From Flavipsychrobacter stenotrophus (lineage in GTDB: Bacteria; Bacteroidota; Bacteroidia; Chitinophagales; Chitinophagaceae): DNA of 5,953 bases. Below, piece after piece: positions 1 to 5,924 of this stretch. The notes under the pieces are model-generated. The model saw only the letters and a list, made by a program, of their open reading frames with translations. It did not search any database and was not told the origin of the DNA. Made by a program: the position numbers and the translations under genes. Where the stretch lies: contig CANBTK010000141.1 in assembly GCA_947372365.1 (NCBI GenBank), forward strand, positions 1-5,953. The letters run 5' to 3'. Position 1 is the first letter of the stretch. Each line of letters starts with the position of its first letter.

Positions 1-264
1 CCCAGTTCCAGCAATTGTAGTGATAATCCCAGTAATAAAATCAACTTTTCTAATTCTATAATTATTCGCATCAGTTAAATAGACGTCACCATTTTTTGCA
101 ATTGCTATTCCTGAAGTAAGCCCCAATTTTGCAGCAGTTGCTGGTCCTCCGTCCCCTAGGGAAGTACCAGTCCCCCCTCCTGCAAATGTTGTAATAACTT
201 GGCTATGAGCCGATAAGGTCATCGCAGAAACACAAAATAAAAACAATAAATTTCGAAATGTCAT
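1..264 (-). CDS. Secreted NHL-repeat protein, N-terminal part (runs off left edge)
   Basis: Starting at the ATG at 264, the minus strand stays open for 88 codons to the window edge, so only the N-terminus is present. Residues 1-21 form a signal peptide (hydrophobic core LLFLFCVSAM, predicted cleavage AHS|Q22). The mature part shows the NHL six-bladed propeller pattern: VITTFAGGG, then GDGGPATAAKL at about 37-47, SGIAIAKNGDVYLTDANNY at 51-69, RIRKVD at 70-75 and a second ITTIAGTG at 81-88. NHL propellers of this type in Bacteroidota are usually exported and often end in a T9SS sorting domain, but the C-terminus here is outside the window, so that is inference. It starts 30 nt after the stop of the truncated IGGG-repeat frame on the same strand. 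Codons are AT-richer than in the large genes to the right. The start is supported by the signal peptide beginning directly at this ATG. The exact ligand or role is unknown. Confidence 0.85.
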   Translation of the reverse strand, partial: MTFRNLLFLFCVSAMTLSAHSQVITTFAGGGTGTSLGDGGPATAAKLGLTSGIAIAKNGDVYLTDANNYRIRKVDFITGIITTIAGTG

Positions 265-294
265 TTTACACAATTATTAGTATGGCTATACGAA

Positions 295-657
295 TTATCT
301 AACAAATACTTGTTGAACACCAAATCCTCCAGCAGTAGTGTAATAAAGTGCTCCTATTGGTAGAAATGACCAGGCAGCAGCAGTGGTAACCAGCGGTATG
401 TTTGGCGCAACAAGTGTATCTACCCAAAATGAACTTGGTGCTCCAGGAACAGAAGAAGTAACAGCAATGCCGCAACCATATATCCCAACATTAGGATATC
501 CGCTATCGGTATTACCACAACCACCCAATATAGCTGAATATTCGCCTAAAACACAGTTACAGAAGCCCCCGCCAATAAAACTATTCCCACACTGGCGCGA
601 GTTTGCCGCCTGGCTATGTGCGGTAGCGAACTCGTGTCTGCCTAAATACCGGCAGGT
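295..657 (-). pseudogene. Orphan C-terminal tail of an IGGG/CN-repeat secreted protein
   Basis: An open frame runs from just after a TAA at 658-660 to a TAA at 295-297, giving 120 codons. It has no ATG or GTG, and its only TTG (526-528) lies inside the repeat region, so it looks like a gene that lost its 5' end. Convincing coding sequence starts near 591. It reads SFIGGGFCNCVLGEYSAILGG, then CGNTDSGYPNVGIYGCGIA: tandem IGGG-x-CN-x-GxYSxIxGG units resembling the short beta-roll repeats of adhesin-like or tail-fibre-like proteins. A terminal module follows (FWVDTLVAPNIP, LPIGALYYTT, ending QVFVR). Residues encoded by 592-657 look noncoding and overlap a stem-loop. The frame ends 30 nt before the NHL gene, so the two may once have been co-transcribed. 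Alternatively it could be a short gene using the TTG at 528 (77 aa), but no signal peptide is seen, so I favour a remnant. Confidence 0.6.
594..638. repeat. Long imperfect stem-loop at the junction
   Basis: The 13-nt arms 598-610 (CGAGTTTGCCGCC) and 622-634 (GGTAGCGAACTCG) pair at 10 of 13 positions around an 11-nt loop. Two of the three mismatches are G-T, so they would wobble-pair in a plus-strand RNA. Further G-C/G-T pairs (594-597 with 635-638) can extend the stem to about 17 bp. There is no T-tract after either arm, so it is not a typical rho-independent terminator. It sits at the point where the IGGG-repeat coding signal stops. A REP-like dispersed repeat, a remnant of a mobile sequence, or chance pairing are all possible. 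Confidence 0.5.
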
Positions 658-669
658 TTATAGCTGCCG
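650..669. repeat. Short perfect stem-loop (6-bp arms)
   Basis: CGGCAG (650-655) and CTGCCG (664-669) are perfect inverted repeats around an 8-nt A/T-rich loop. This lies 15 nt beyond the larger stem-loop at 594-638, so the two form a tandem hairpin block in otherwise uninterpretable DNA. The stretch between the two gene remnants (658-749) shows no recognisable protein. The longest minus-strand ATG frame there (614-721, 35 codons) has no signal peptide or familiar motif. Confidence 0.35.
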
Positions 670-749
670 TACGTCGGGAAGTATTCGTTTTAGGAAACTC
701 CTCGGTTGTCTTTTGAAGCATTAATTTGTAGAGTTAGCGAATCAAAAAT

Positions 750-965
750 TTACTCTTTCACCACCCGCTCCACATAAACCCTCCCGCCTGAAGCGTCGCG
801 GCAGGCAACCTTCACAAAATACAAACCTTTAGGCAAATCACCATTTCCTCGCCATTATAAGCTTGCTTAAAAACCACCACGCCAAGCAAGTTAGTAAATT
901 ATAATGTCTTTTACATTTTTGACCGCACCAATAGTTAACTCATCTCTACCCTAACCCGCATAGAC
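750..965 (-). pseudogene. Decayed C-terminal T9SS type A sorting domain
   Basis: Three reading-frame segments line up as one type A sorting domain. Segment 1 (about 894-944) reads DELTIGAVKNVKDIIIY. Segment 2, in another frame (about 836-892), reads NLLGVVVFKQAYNGEEMVI. Segment 3, back in the first frame (839-750), reads DLPKGLYFVKVACRDASGG and ends RVYVERVVKE before the TAA at 750-752. Upstream, a TAG at 951-953 interrupts segment 1. Inverting 949-960 in place removes that stop and gives VYPNPHR directly before DELTI, the canonical start of the domain. The frame shifts fit an extra T near 893 and loss of one GATT unit near 838-841. The rest of the parent gene is absent: the flippase stop lies at 988. 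In an intact protein this domain would direct export through T9SS and anchoring or release at the surface. No functional product is expected. Confidence 0.8.
945..964. other. Micro-inversion flanked by TCTA/TAGA
   Basis: The segment is bounded by the 4-bp inverted repeats TCTA (945-948) and TAGA (961-964), with the 12-nt core CCCTAACCCGCA (949-960) on the plus strand. Reading the core in the opposite orientation puts Tyr-Pro-Asn-Pro-His-Arg on the minus strand, in frame and exactly three residues before the ELTI of the sorting-domain remnant. As it stands, the minus strand has a TAG here. This is explained best by a local inversion, probably template switching at short inverted repeats, in an already useless or newly disabled gene. 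Confidence 0.6.
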
Positions 966-987
966 CGTACGACTACCTACTCTAAAC

Positions 988-2445
988 TTACTCCTTCGAA
1001 GCCAGTTGCTGCAGGCTGGAAATGGACACAAACCTGAAAACAAACAGCATGATGGTAGATGTGCCGAAGAACAGCCCAGCTTGTATGAGCCAGTTGGCAT
1101 GTACAAATTGTATAGTGCCGTAGGCCAGCACAATAGCAAACGCAAGGTAGCCCAGCAACGACAATATCCATTTTATGTTTGTCCTTAACTTAAAGATATG
1201 TGCACAGGCAATGGCGAATGCCAGTGATAAAAGCGTTTGGGTGAGGAACGAAGTAATAGCCCCGCCCACCGCCTCATACCGGGGTATAAGGTAGAAATTA
1301 ACCAGCAGGTTAAACGCAACCCCACCAAACGCAATAAAATTGAGTGCCTTCAGGTTGCCGTTGGCCGTGAGCAGCGTGCTGTAAATATACATAAGGCACC
1401 ATGCCGGGAACGATGCCATAAGCCATGAAAAAACAATACGGTATTCCTGTGCATTGCTGGTTGTAGCCCCCTTATACAATAGGTGCATAATATCATTGCT
1501 GAAAATAATACCTGCTATCGCCACCACGAACGACAGTGGCAGCATCAGGTTGCCACACAGCTTTACTATAGGCTGCACATCCTGCTTGTTCGATAGCATT
1601 CGCCCATATAGCGGCAGCAGCATTGTGGCAAACATCAAACCGAACATATTGGCCATATCCAGCAGCCTGAAAGCGGAGGCCCAAATATCGGCCTGCATTT
1701 TCCCATTCACGCACATCCGCTCTATCATCATAGCATCGGCGCGGTTGTAAACCGACATCTGGAAGATAAGCAACGCATAGGGCAGGCTTTGTTTAATAAT
1801 CCCCAATATGGTAGGCGCATGCAATATAAATTGCAGTTTTACGCCCGATATGCGCCTGAGCACCAGGTAAGCCGCAATGGCTGTAACCAGGTAACTGGCT
1901 ACCTGTGTCATCACAAACCACTCTATCTTAAAGTTATTGGCAGTGGCAGGGTAAAGCAGCAGCACACTGCAAATAATTATGGCCAGCAGCCTGTCAGTGA
2001 TGGACAACACCCCATCGGTTTTAAACCTGTGCAGGGCGGCTATGTTGCTGCGTATGAACGACAGCAGCGAATTAAGCGACTGGAACAACAATATACCCAG
2101 CAGCAGCAGCAATTCCCTGCCCGTATAGCCCAGTATCATGGCCCAGGCATAAGCCAGTATGATATACGCGCCCATAAGTACCAGCCTTGCAGATAACATA
2201 GACGGGAACAGGGTGGGCAGTTTTTCGGGGTTCTGGGCAATGGTGCGGCTATTATAGCTCGTAATGCCAAAATCCAATACTATCTGGAAGATAATGCTCA
2301 GGCTCAGCAATGCCTGATAGGTGCCGTACTGGCCTCCCACCACCTTGTTCTGCACCGTGCGGTCTATCAATAGCGCCCACACAGGCTTTACCAGCACATT
2401 TACGGCAATAACAAAAAGGATATTCTTTACAAAAAACCTGCGCAT
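988..2445 (-). CDS. Polysaccharide / lipid-linked oligosaccharide flippase (Wzx/MATE-fold)
   Basis: This 485-residue inner-membrane protein has about 14 predicted membrane segments (roughly 9-28, 43-63, 88-105, 111-131, 153-167, 178-197, 217-233, 262-282, 298-318, 337-360, 366-388, 395-418, 426-446 and 452-472). That is the size and topology of polysaccharide biosynthesis flippases in the MOP superfamily. Family-like signatures include the N-terminal GGQYGTYQALLSL stretch after the first helix, YNRADAMMIERM at about 233-244, and LVNFYLIPRYEAVGGAITSF near 381-400, which matches the conserved C-terminal half. Such proteins move undecaprenyl- or lipid-linked sugar units across the cytoplasmic membrane for O-antigen, capsule or exopolysaccharide. 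The start ATG at 2445 opens directly into helix 1 after basic residues. No glycosyltransferase or polymerase is adjacent, so the substrate cannot be inferred. The upstream gene is separated by 151 nt including a terminator, so it probably has its own promoter, though I see no convincing one. Teichoic-acid or peptidoglycan-type MOP exporters are alternatives. Confidence 0.88.
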   Translation of the reverse strand: MRRFFVKNILFVIAVNVLVKPVWALLIDRTVQNKVVGGQYGTYQALLSLSIIFQIVLDFGITSYNSRTIAQNPEKLPTLFPSMLSARLVLMGAYIILAYAWAMILGYTGRELLLLLGILLFQSLNSLLSFIRSNIAALHRFKTDGVLSITDRLLAIIICSVLLLYPATANNFKIEWFVMTQVASYLVTAIAAYLVLRRISGVKLQFILHAPTILGIIKQSLPYALLIFQMSVYNRADAMMIERMCVNGKMQADIWASAFRLLDMANMFGLMFATMLLPLYGRMLSNKQDVQPIVKLCGNLMLPLSFVVAIAGIIFSNDIMHLLYKGATTSNAQEYRIVFSWLMASFPAWCLMYIYSTLLTANGNLKALNFIAFGGVAFNLLVNFYLIPRYEAVGGAITSFLTQTLLSLAFAIACAHIFKLRTNIKWILSLLGYLAFAIVLAYGTIQFVHANWLIQAGLFFGTSTIMLFVFRFVSISSLQQLASKE

Positions 2446-2519
2446 TACTCTATCAACGAAGTATAAGGCAGTAAAAGTATATTTTTAATGGGATATAAAC
2501 GGTACGGCATCAGGATGAT

Positions 2520-2532
2520 TACCGCGGCGGTA
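2520..2532. promoter_or_regulatory. 13-nt palindrome upstream of the flippase gene
   Basis: TACCGC-G-GCGGTA is a perfect odd-length palindrome, 75 nt upstream of the flippase ATG and just on the flippase side of the terminator. It could be a small operator for a dimeric regulator, but it is a single short site and chance cannot be excluded. Confidence 0.2.
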
Positions 2533-2542
2533 TGCCCCCTGC

Positions 2543-2574
2543 AAAAAAATGCCGGGAAAAAATCCCGGCATTTT
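2543..2574 (-). terminator. Rho-independent terminator of the large secreted-protein gene
   Basis: Perfect 12-bp arms AAAATGCCGGGA (2546-2557) and TCCCGGCATTTT (2563-2574) enclose a 5-nt loop. On the minus strand the GC-rich stem is followed by seven T residues (2549-2543). It lies 22 nt beyond the stop codon of the large gene, the right place and orientation to end its transcript. On the plus strand the stem is followed by only four T residues, so termination there would be weaker. Confidence 0.9.
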
Positions 2575-2596
2575 CAAATTATCTGTTTGTATGCGT

Positions 2597-5500
2597 TTAG
2601 CGGAGTAAGGTAATATTACCGTTTTTGCGCTCTTTCTTGCCGTCCTTAAAGGTAGCATCAATCACATACATGTACACGCCTTCTGGCTGTGGCACGTCAT
2701 TCAGCATGCCATCCCAGCCGCGGCCGTCAATGTTTTTAGTTTCAAATATCAACTGGCCCCAACGGTTGTAGATATTCATACTGAAAGCGCTCAGGCCTCT
2801 TGCTATCATATCGCGTGGGCAGAAGAAATCATTCAGCCCGTCATTGTTAGGCGTAAAGATATTCGGCAGCGCAATGTAACAATCGTTCTTTATCCATACA
2901 GAATCGGTAGCAGTACAATGGTTAAATGAAACTGTTGCGGCATAGAAACCCGGGCTGGTAACCTCAATGCCTGAGGATGTAGCACCCGTATTCCATTTCC
3001 ATGTTGCACCCGGCTTGCCAGTATTAGTGTAGTCAGCAATGCGTATGATAGCACCACCTTCGCAAATAGAAGTATCAGGGCCAAGGTCAATCTGTGGAGT
3101 TGGCCATACATCAACTTTGCGGGTTACGCTTACGTCGGCACACACACGGTATTTTGCGGTAGCCTTAACCGTAAACGAACCAGTGGTGTAATACGAATAA
3201 ACTGCAGGGTTTACGTCCTTAACGCTATCGCCATTGCCAAAATCCCATACAATGCCGGTATTGCCAATGTTAGTATAAGTACTATTCATGGTTACGTAAG
3301 CGCCGCGGCATATAGCAGTATCAGACAGGTGCATAGACATGATTGTTTGTGAGTCAACAACTACAGTCTGGTAAGCGGTATCGCTACATGGCACCAGGTT
3401 GGTAGCAATTAAGCGCACCTCATAAGTACCTGTATTTTTGAATTTGTGCCCAGGGCTGGTAGCTATGCTGGTATTGCCATCGCCAAAAGACCATTTGAAA
3501 GTAGGTGGCACACCAATACTTGTATTAGTGAATACATCATCAACATTCTGGCACACCAGCGGCGAACCACTGAATATTGCTTTAATAGGATGGTCAAGGT
3601 TCAGCGATATTGATGCACTGTCCAGGCAATGGTGGTTAGTTACCAGCAAAGTAACGATTGGCGTACCCTGATGGTAGATGTGCGTTGGGTTAGATGAGGT
3701 ATCGGTAGTACCATCGCCAAAATGCCATACGTACCACAGGAAGCCCGGCGAAGTAGAAATATTGGTAAAGAATACGGTATCAGCAGTACAGCCAAGGCGT
3801 GTAATGTGCGTAAAGCCCGGATGAATAGGAGGGTCCACCAAACTGACTGTAGATGTAAGGGTAGTTGTAGGGCAAGGGCCAACTTTCACAAAGAAGTCGG
3901 TATAGTTGCCGTCGCACAGCCCATATATAGTTACAGAACTGTCAGGTGCCGCAGAATAAACAACAGGAGTTTGGTTAATACCGTTACGCTTGTAGAAAAT
4001 TGTATCAACCGAGCCCGGTGCCATACCAGTTATTGTAATAGTACCGTTGCATGCGCCACACTCAGTAGCATTTACATGCGTTACATGCCTGATAGGAATA
4101 AGTGGCGGAGGTACAACAGTGATGCTGCCCGGGAAGGTAGCCACACATGCACCTGCAACACATGAACCCAGCGTTGCGGAGAAGTTATTGTACACCCCAG
4201 GGCACAGGCCAGTGATGGTTACCGAGCCTGAAGCAGTGCTGGTTAAGGTAACGGGTGTTTGCGGAGTACCGTTAAAGTTATAGTTAACCGTTATAGTACG
4301 GCCAGGCAACAGGCCGCGCAGCGTAAACGTACCATCGCATGCCGAGCAACTTGCATTGCTGTGCGATGTATCGGTTATATTAAATGCGGGGTTAGCCAGG
4401 TTTACAGGCCCGCGTGGAGGCGTAACACAATAATTCATGTAAGCCCTTATGTTATTGTACGTACCTGCGGTAAGCCCGGTAATGACAATGGTACCGCTAC
4501 CCGACACATAAGAAACTACTGGAGTTTGCGGCACGCCGCCAAGGTCATACCTTATCGTATCGGTAAACCCGGGTACAAGGCCATAAACGGTAATAGTACC
4601 ATCGCATGCGCCACAGCTGCTAGGGTTGGTATAAGTAACAGCCGAAATTGTAAACGCCGGGTCAACCAATGTTATTGGCCCAACTACGTTCGACGGGCAA
4701 GGCCCTTCTTTGACATAGAAGTAATCGTAGTAACCTGCACATAACCCGGTAATAGTAAGCGTGCTGTCAGACCCGGCAGAATCAATAATAACTGCCTGCG
4801 GAACGCCATTAAATGCGTAGAATATAGTATCGGCATGATGTGGGTTTACACCAATGAGCTTAACGGAACCATCGCAAACGCCACAAACCGTTGGGTTGGT
4901 AGAATCTGTAGATGTAATGTGTACTGGCGAATTACCTCCGCCAACAGCCATGATATCAAAGTGGTAATAAGTCCTGGTAGTGTCATCGCAACCAGCAGCA
5001 ATAGCGTAAACAGTGCCTGAGCCGCTTGCTGGAGCATAGTAAAGGTCGCTGCCGCTGCCTAAGTAAGCGCCAGTAGAACTGTCAAACCAATAAATGGTAG
5101 AAGAACCCAATGGTACAGGTGCGTAAGATATAGCACCAACGGTATAAGCAGTACCGCTTGTTGGCGGCGTAAACTGCCATGCTTCGTTAGTAGCGCTCCA
5201 TGTTGCAGGATAGTTCCTTCCCGGCGCTGCTGTAGCTAAAGAGCCCGCTGCATTTTGCACGCCTACAATAGCGTAACCGCCATTCCATGAGCAAACTGTT
5301 TTGTGGCCTATATGCACTTCTGCAATATCCGTTGTTTCATAAAGAATAATCTGGGTGGTGAGCCACTGGCTGGTGCAGCTATACATGCGGGTGTGGCACC
5401 AGTTAGCCAGGAATTTACGGTAAGGCGCTGTACCTACTACGGCGTACGTGATAACACCCCCACCAGGCAGGTACACATCGCACCATGGGCCGCAAACCGA

Positions 5501-5857
5501 ATTCTTAACCGCAGCATTGCCAAGCAATACCGAACTGATTGACCAGGGGAAATAACCACCGGCAGAACCTGTATTAAAAGTTATCGCACCATTTGAACCG
5601 ATAAGGCACTGTGTGTGCGAAGACCCATAGAAATTAAATGTAAAACCAATGCTGATAACACCCGACCAGTTGTCATCGCCTGTGATGCCCGTTGCCGTTG
5701 GCGTATAGCCTGTCATAGACCCGCGTAAAGTATCGCTGGTAGCCCCACAAATTACCGAATCGGCGGTAATTGTAATCTGGGAAAATGCCCGGCCGCAGAA
5801 AAGCGAAAGCAGCAAGCATAGCACTAATGAACGAGTGTAAAGATTATTTTTCATCAT
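2597..5857 (-). CDS. Large secreted modular protein with CxxCDG repeats, PKD domains and T9SS type B sorting domain
   Basis: The product is 1,086 residues from the ATG at 5857. Residues 1-26 are a signal peptide (SLVLCLLLSLF core, cleavage AFS|Q27). Residues ~27-235 form an unassigned beta-rich domain (IGFTFNFYG, LIGSNGAITF, WNGGYAIVGVQNAAG). An Ig-like stretch spans ~240-300, and ~312-679 hold four CxxC(D/N)G repeats. PKD cores are WHFGDG (711), WSFGDG (789) and WDFGNG (871), and an Ig/PKD-like module is centred on WKWNTGA (953). The end is a type B sorting domain (LPNIFTPNNDGLND from 997, NIYNRWGQLIFE at 1028, WDG at 1048, terminal GNITLLR), known to direct export through T9SS. No catalytic motif is seen, so a surface adhesin or stalk-like role is inference. 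An in-frame TTG precedes two successive ATGs (5857, 5854). The ATGs are preferred, and an AGG lies 6 nt before the second. A terminator follows the stop. Confidence 0.9.
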   Translation of the reverse strand: MMKNNLYTRSLVLCLLLSLFCGRAFSQITITADSVICGATSDTLRGSMTGYTPTATGITGDDNWSGVISIGFTFNFYGSSHTQCLIGSNGAITFNTGSAGGYFPWSISSVLLGNAAVKNSVCGPWCDVYLPGGGVITYAVVGTAPYRKFLANWCHTRMYSCTSQWLTTQIILYETTDIAEVHIGHKTVCSWNGGYAIVGVQNAAGSLATAAPGRNYPATWSATNEAWQFTPPTSGTAYTVGAISYAPVPLGSSTIYWFDSSTGAYLGSGSDLYYAPASGSGTVYAIAAGCDDTTRTYYHFDIMAVGGGNSPVHITSTDSTNPTVCGVCDGSVKLIGVNPHHADTIFYAFNGVPQAVIIDSAGSDSTLTITGLCAGYYDYFYVKEGPCPSNVVGPITLVDPAFTISAVTYTNPSSCGACDGTITVYGLVPGFTDTIRYDLGGVPQTPVVSYVSGSGTIVITGLTAGTYNNIRAYMNYCVTPPRGPVNLANPAFNITDTSHSNASCSACDGTFTLRGLLPGRTITVNYNFNGTPQTPVTLTSTASGSVTITGLCPGVYNNFSATLGSCVAGACVATFPGSITVVPPPLIPIRHVTHVNATECGACNGTITITGMAPGSVDTIFYKRNGINQTPVVYSAAPDSSVTIYGLCDGNYTDFFVKVGPCPTTTLTSTVSLVDPPIHPGFTHITRLGCTADTVFFTNISTSPGFLWYVWHFGDGTTDTSSNPTHIYHQGTPIVTLLVTNHHCLDSASISLNLDHPIKAIFSGSPLVCQNVDDVFTNTSIGVPPTFKWSFGDGNTSIATSPGHKFKNTGTYEVRLIATNLVPCSDTAYQTVVVDSQTIMSMHLSDTAICRGAYVTMNSTYTNIGNTGIVWDFGNGDSVKDVNPAVYSYYTTGSFTVKATAKYRVCADVSVTRKVDVWPTPQIDLGPDTSICEGGAIIRIADYTNTGKPGATWKWNTGATSSGIEVTSPGFYAATVSFNHCTATDSVWIKNDCYIALPNIFTPNNDGLNDFFCPRDMIARGLSAFSMNIYNRWGQLIFETKNIDGRGWDGMLNDVPQPEGVYMYVIDATFKDGKKERKNGNITLLR
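3821..4924 (-). repeat. Array of four ~90-residue CxxC(D/N)G repeats within the large protein
   Basis: Numbering from the ATG at 5857, the repeats carry CGVCDG (325), CGACDG (415), CSACDG (504) and CGACNG (600), giving spacings of 90, 89 and 96 residues. Each repeat follows the same order: CxxC(D/N)G, a DTI/TVxY strand, xNGxPQxPV, a (S/T)xTITGLC turn, then (G/S)xC and in most a VDP(A/P) linker. Cysteines fall at 325/328/373/387, 415/418/477, 504/507/552/566/571 and 600/603/648/662. The pattern recalls SprB-type and other extracellular Bacteroidota repeats, but I cannot assign a named family with certainty. The repeats are divergent in sequence, so this is an old duplication. Confidence 0.8.
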
Positions 5858-5873
5858 CAACCTGTTTAAAATT

Positions 5874-5907
5874 GAAACCTACTTAATAGGGATAGATTTT
5901 TATGCAA
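5874..5907 (-). promoter_or_regulatory. Possible Bacteroidota-type promoter for the large gene
   Basis: On the minus strand TAGGTTTC (5881-5874) matches the Bacteroidota -7 consensus TAnnTTTG at all but the last base. A TTG (5907-5905) lies 23 nt upstream, slightly further than the usual -33 spacing. The leader to the ATG would be about 15 nt. The upstream element falls in the loop of the 5890-5924 inverted repeat. Evidence is weak because the region is AT-rich. Confidence 0.25.
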
Positions 5908-5924
5908 GATATAAAAATCTATCC
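5890..5924. promoter_or_regulatory. Perfect 14-bp inverted repeat upstream of the large gene
   Basis: GGATAGATTTTTAT (5890-5903) and ATAAAAATCTATCC (5911-5924) are perfectly inverted around a 7-nt spacer, 33 nt upstream of the preferred ATG. No T-tract follows on either strand, so it is a poor terminator despite its hairpin potential. Its position over or just upstream of the likely promoter suits an operator for a dimeric regulator or a leader hairpin. It could also be the end of a gene or element lying beyond the right edge. Confidence 0.65.

Noticed and set aside
614..721. 35-codon minus-strand ATG frame between the two remnants
   Set aside because: It is short, basic and without a motif, and it covers the stem-loops. 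There is no reason to call it a gene.
383..724. 113-codon plus-strand ORF over the junction
   Set aside because: The minus strand here carries the IGGG-repeat tail. The plus translation is Pro-rich with no motif and crosses the noncoding hairpin block.
945..964. Phase-variable invertible switch
   Set aside because: The flanking repeats are only 4 bp, no invertase gene is nearby, and the domain is also broken by two indels, so flipping back would not restore the protein.
1789..2196. 135-codon plus-strand open frame inside the flippase gene
   Set aside because: It is antisense to a clearly membrane-coding gene and shows Q/Y/R-rich low-complexity composition with no domain or signal. It is a shadow frame.
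4047..4744. Plus-strand open frames up to 161 codons inside the CxxC repeat array
   Set aside because: They are antisense to a well-supported repeat protein, and their similarity to one another is just the mirrored repeat. No domain was recognised.
5890..5924. Rho-independent terminator
   Set aside because: The stem is AT-rich and no T-run follows it on either strand.
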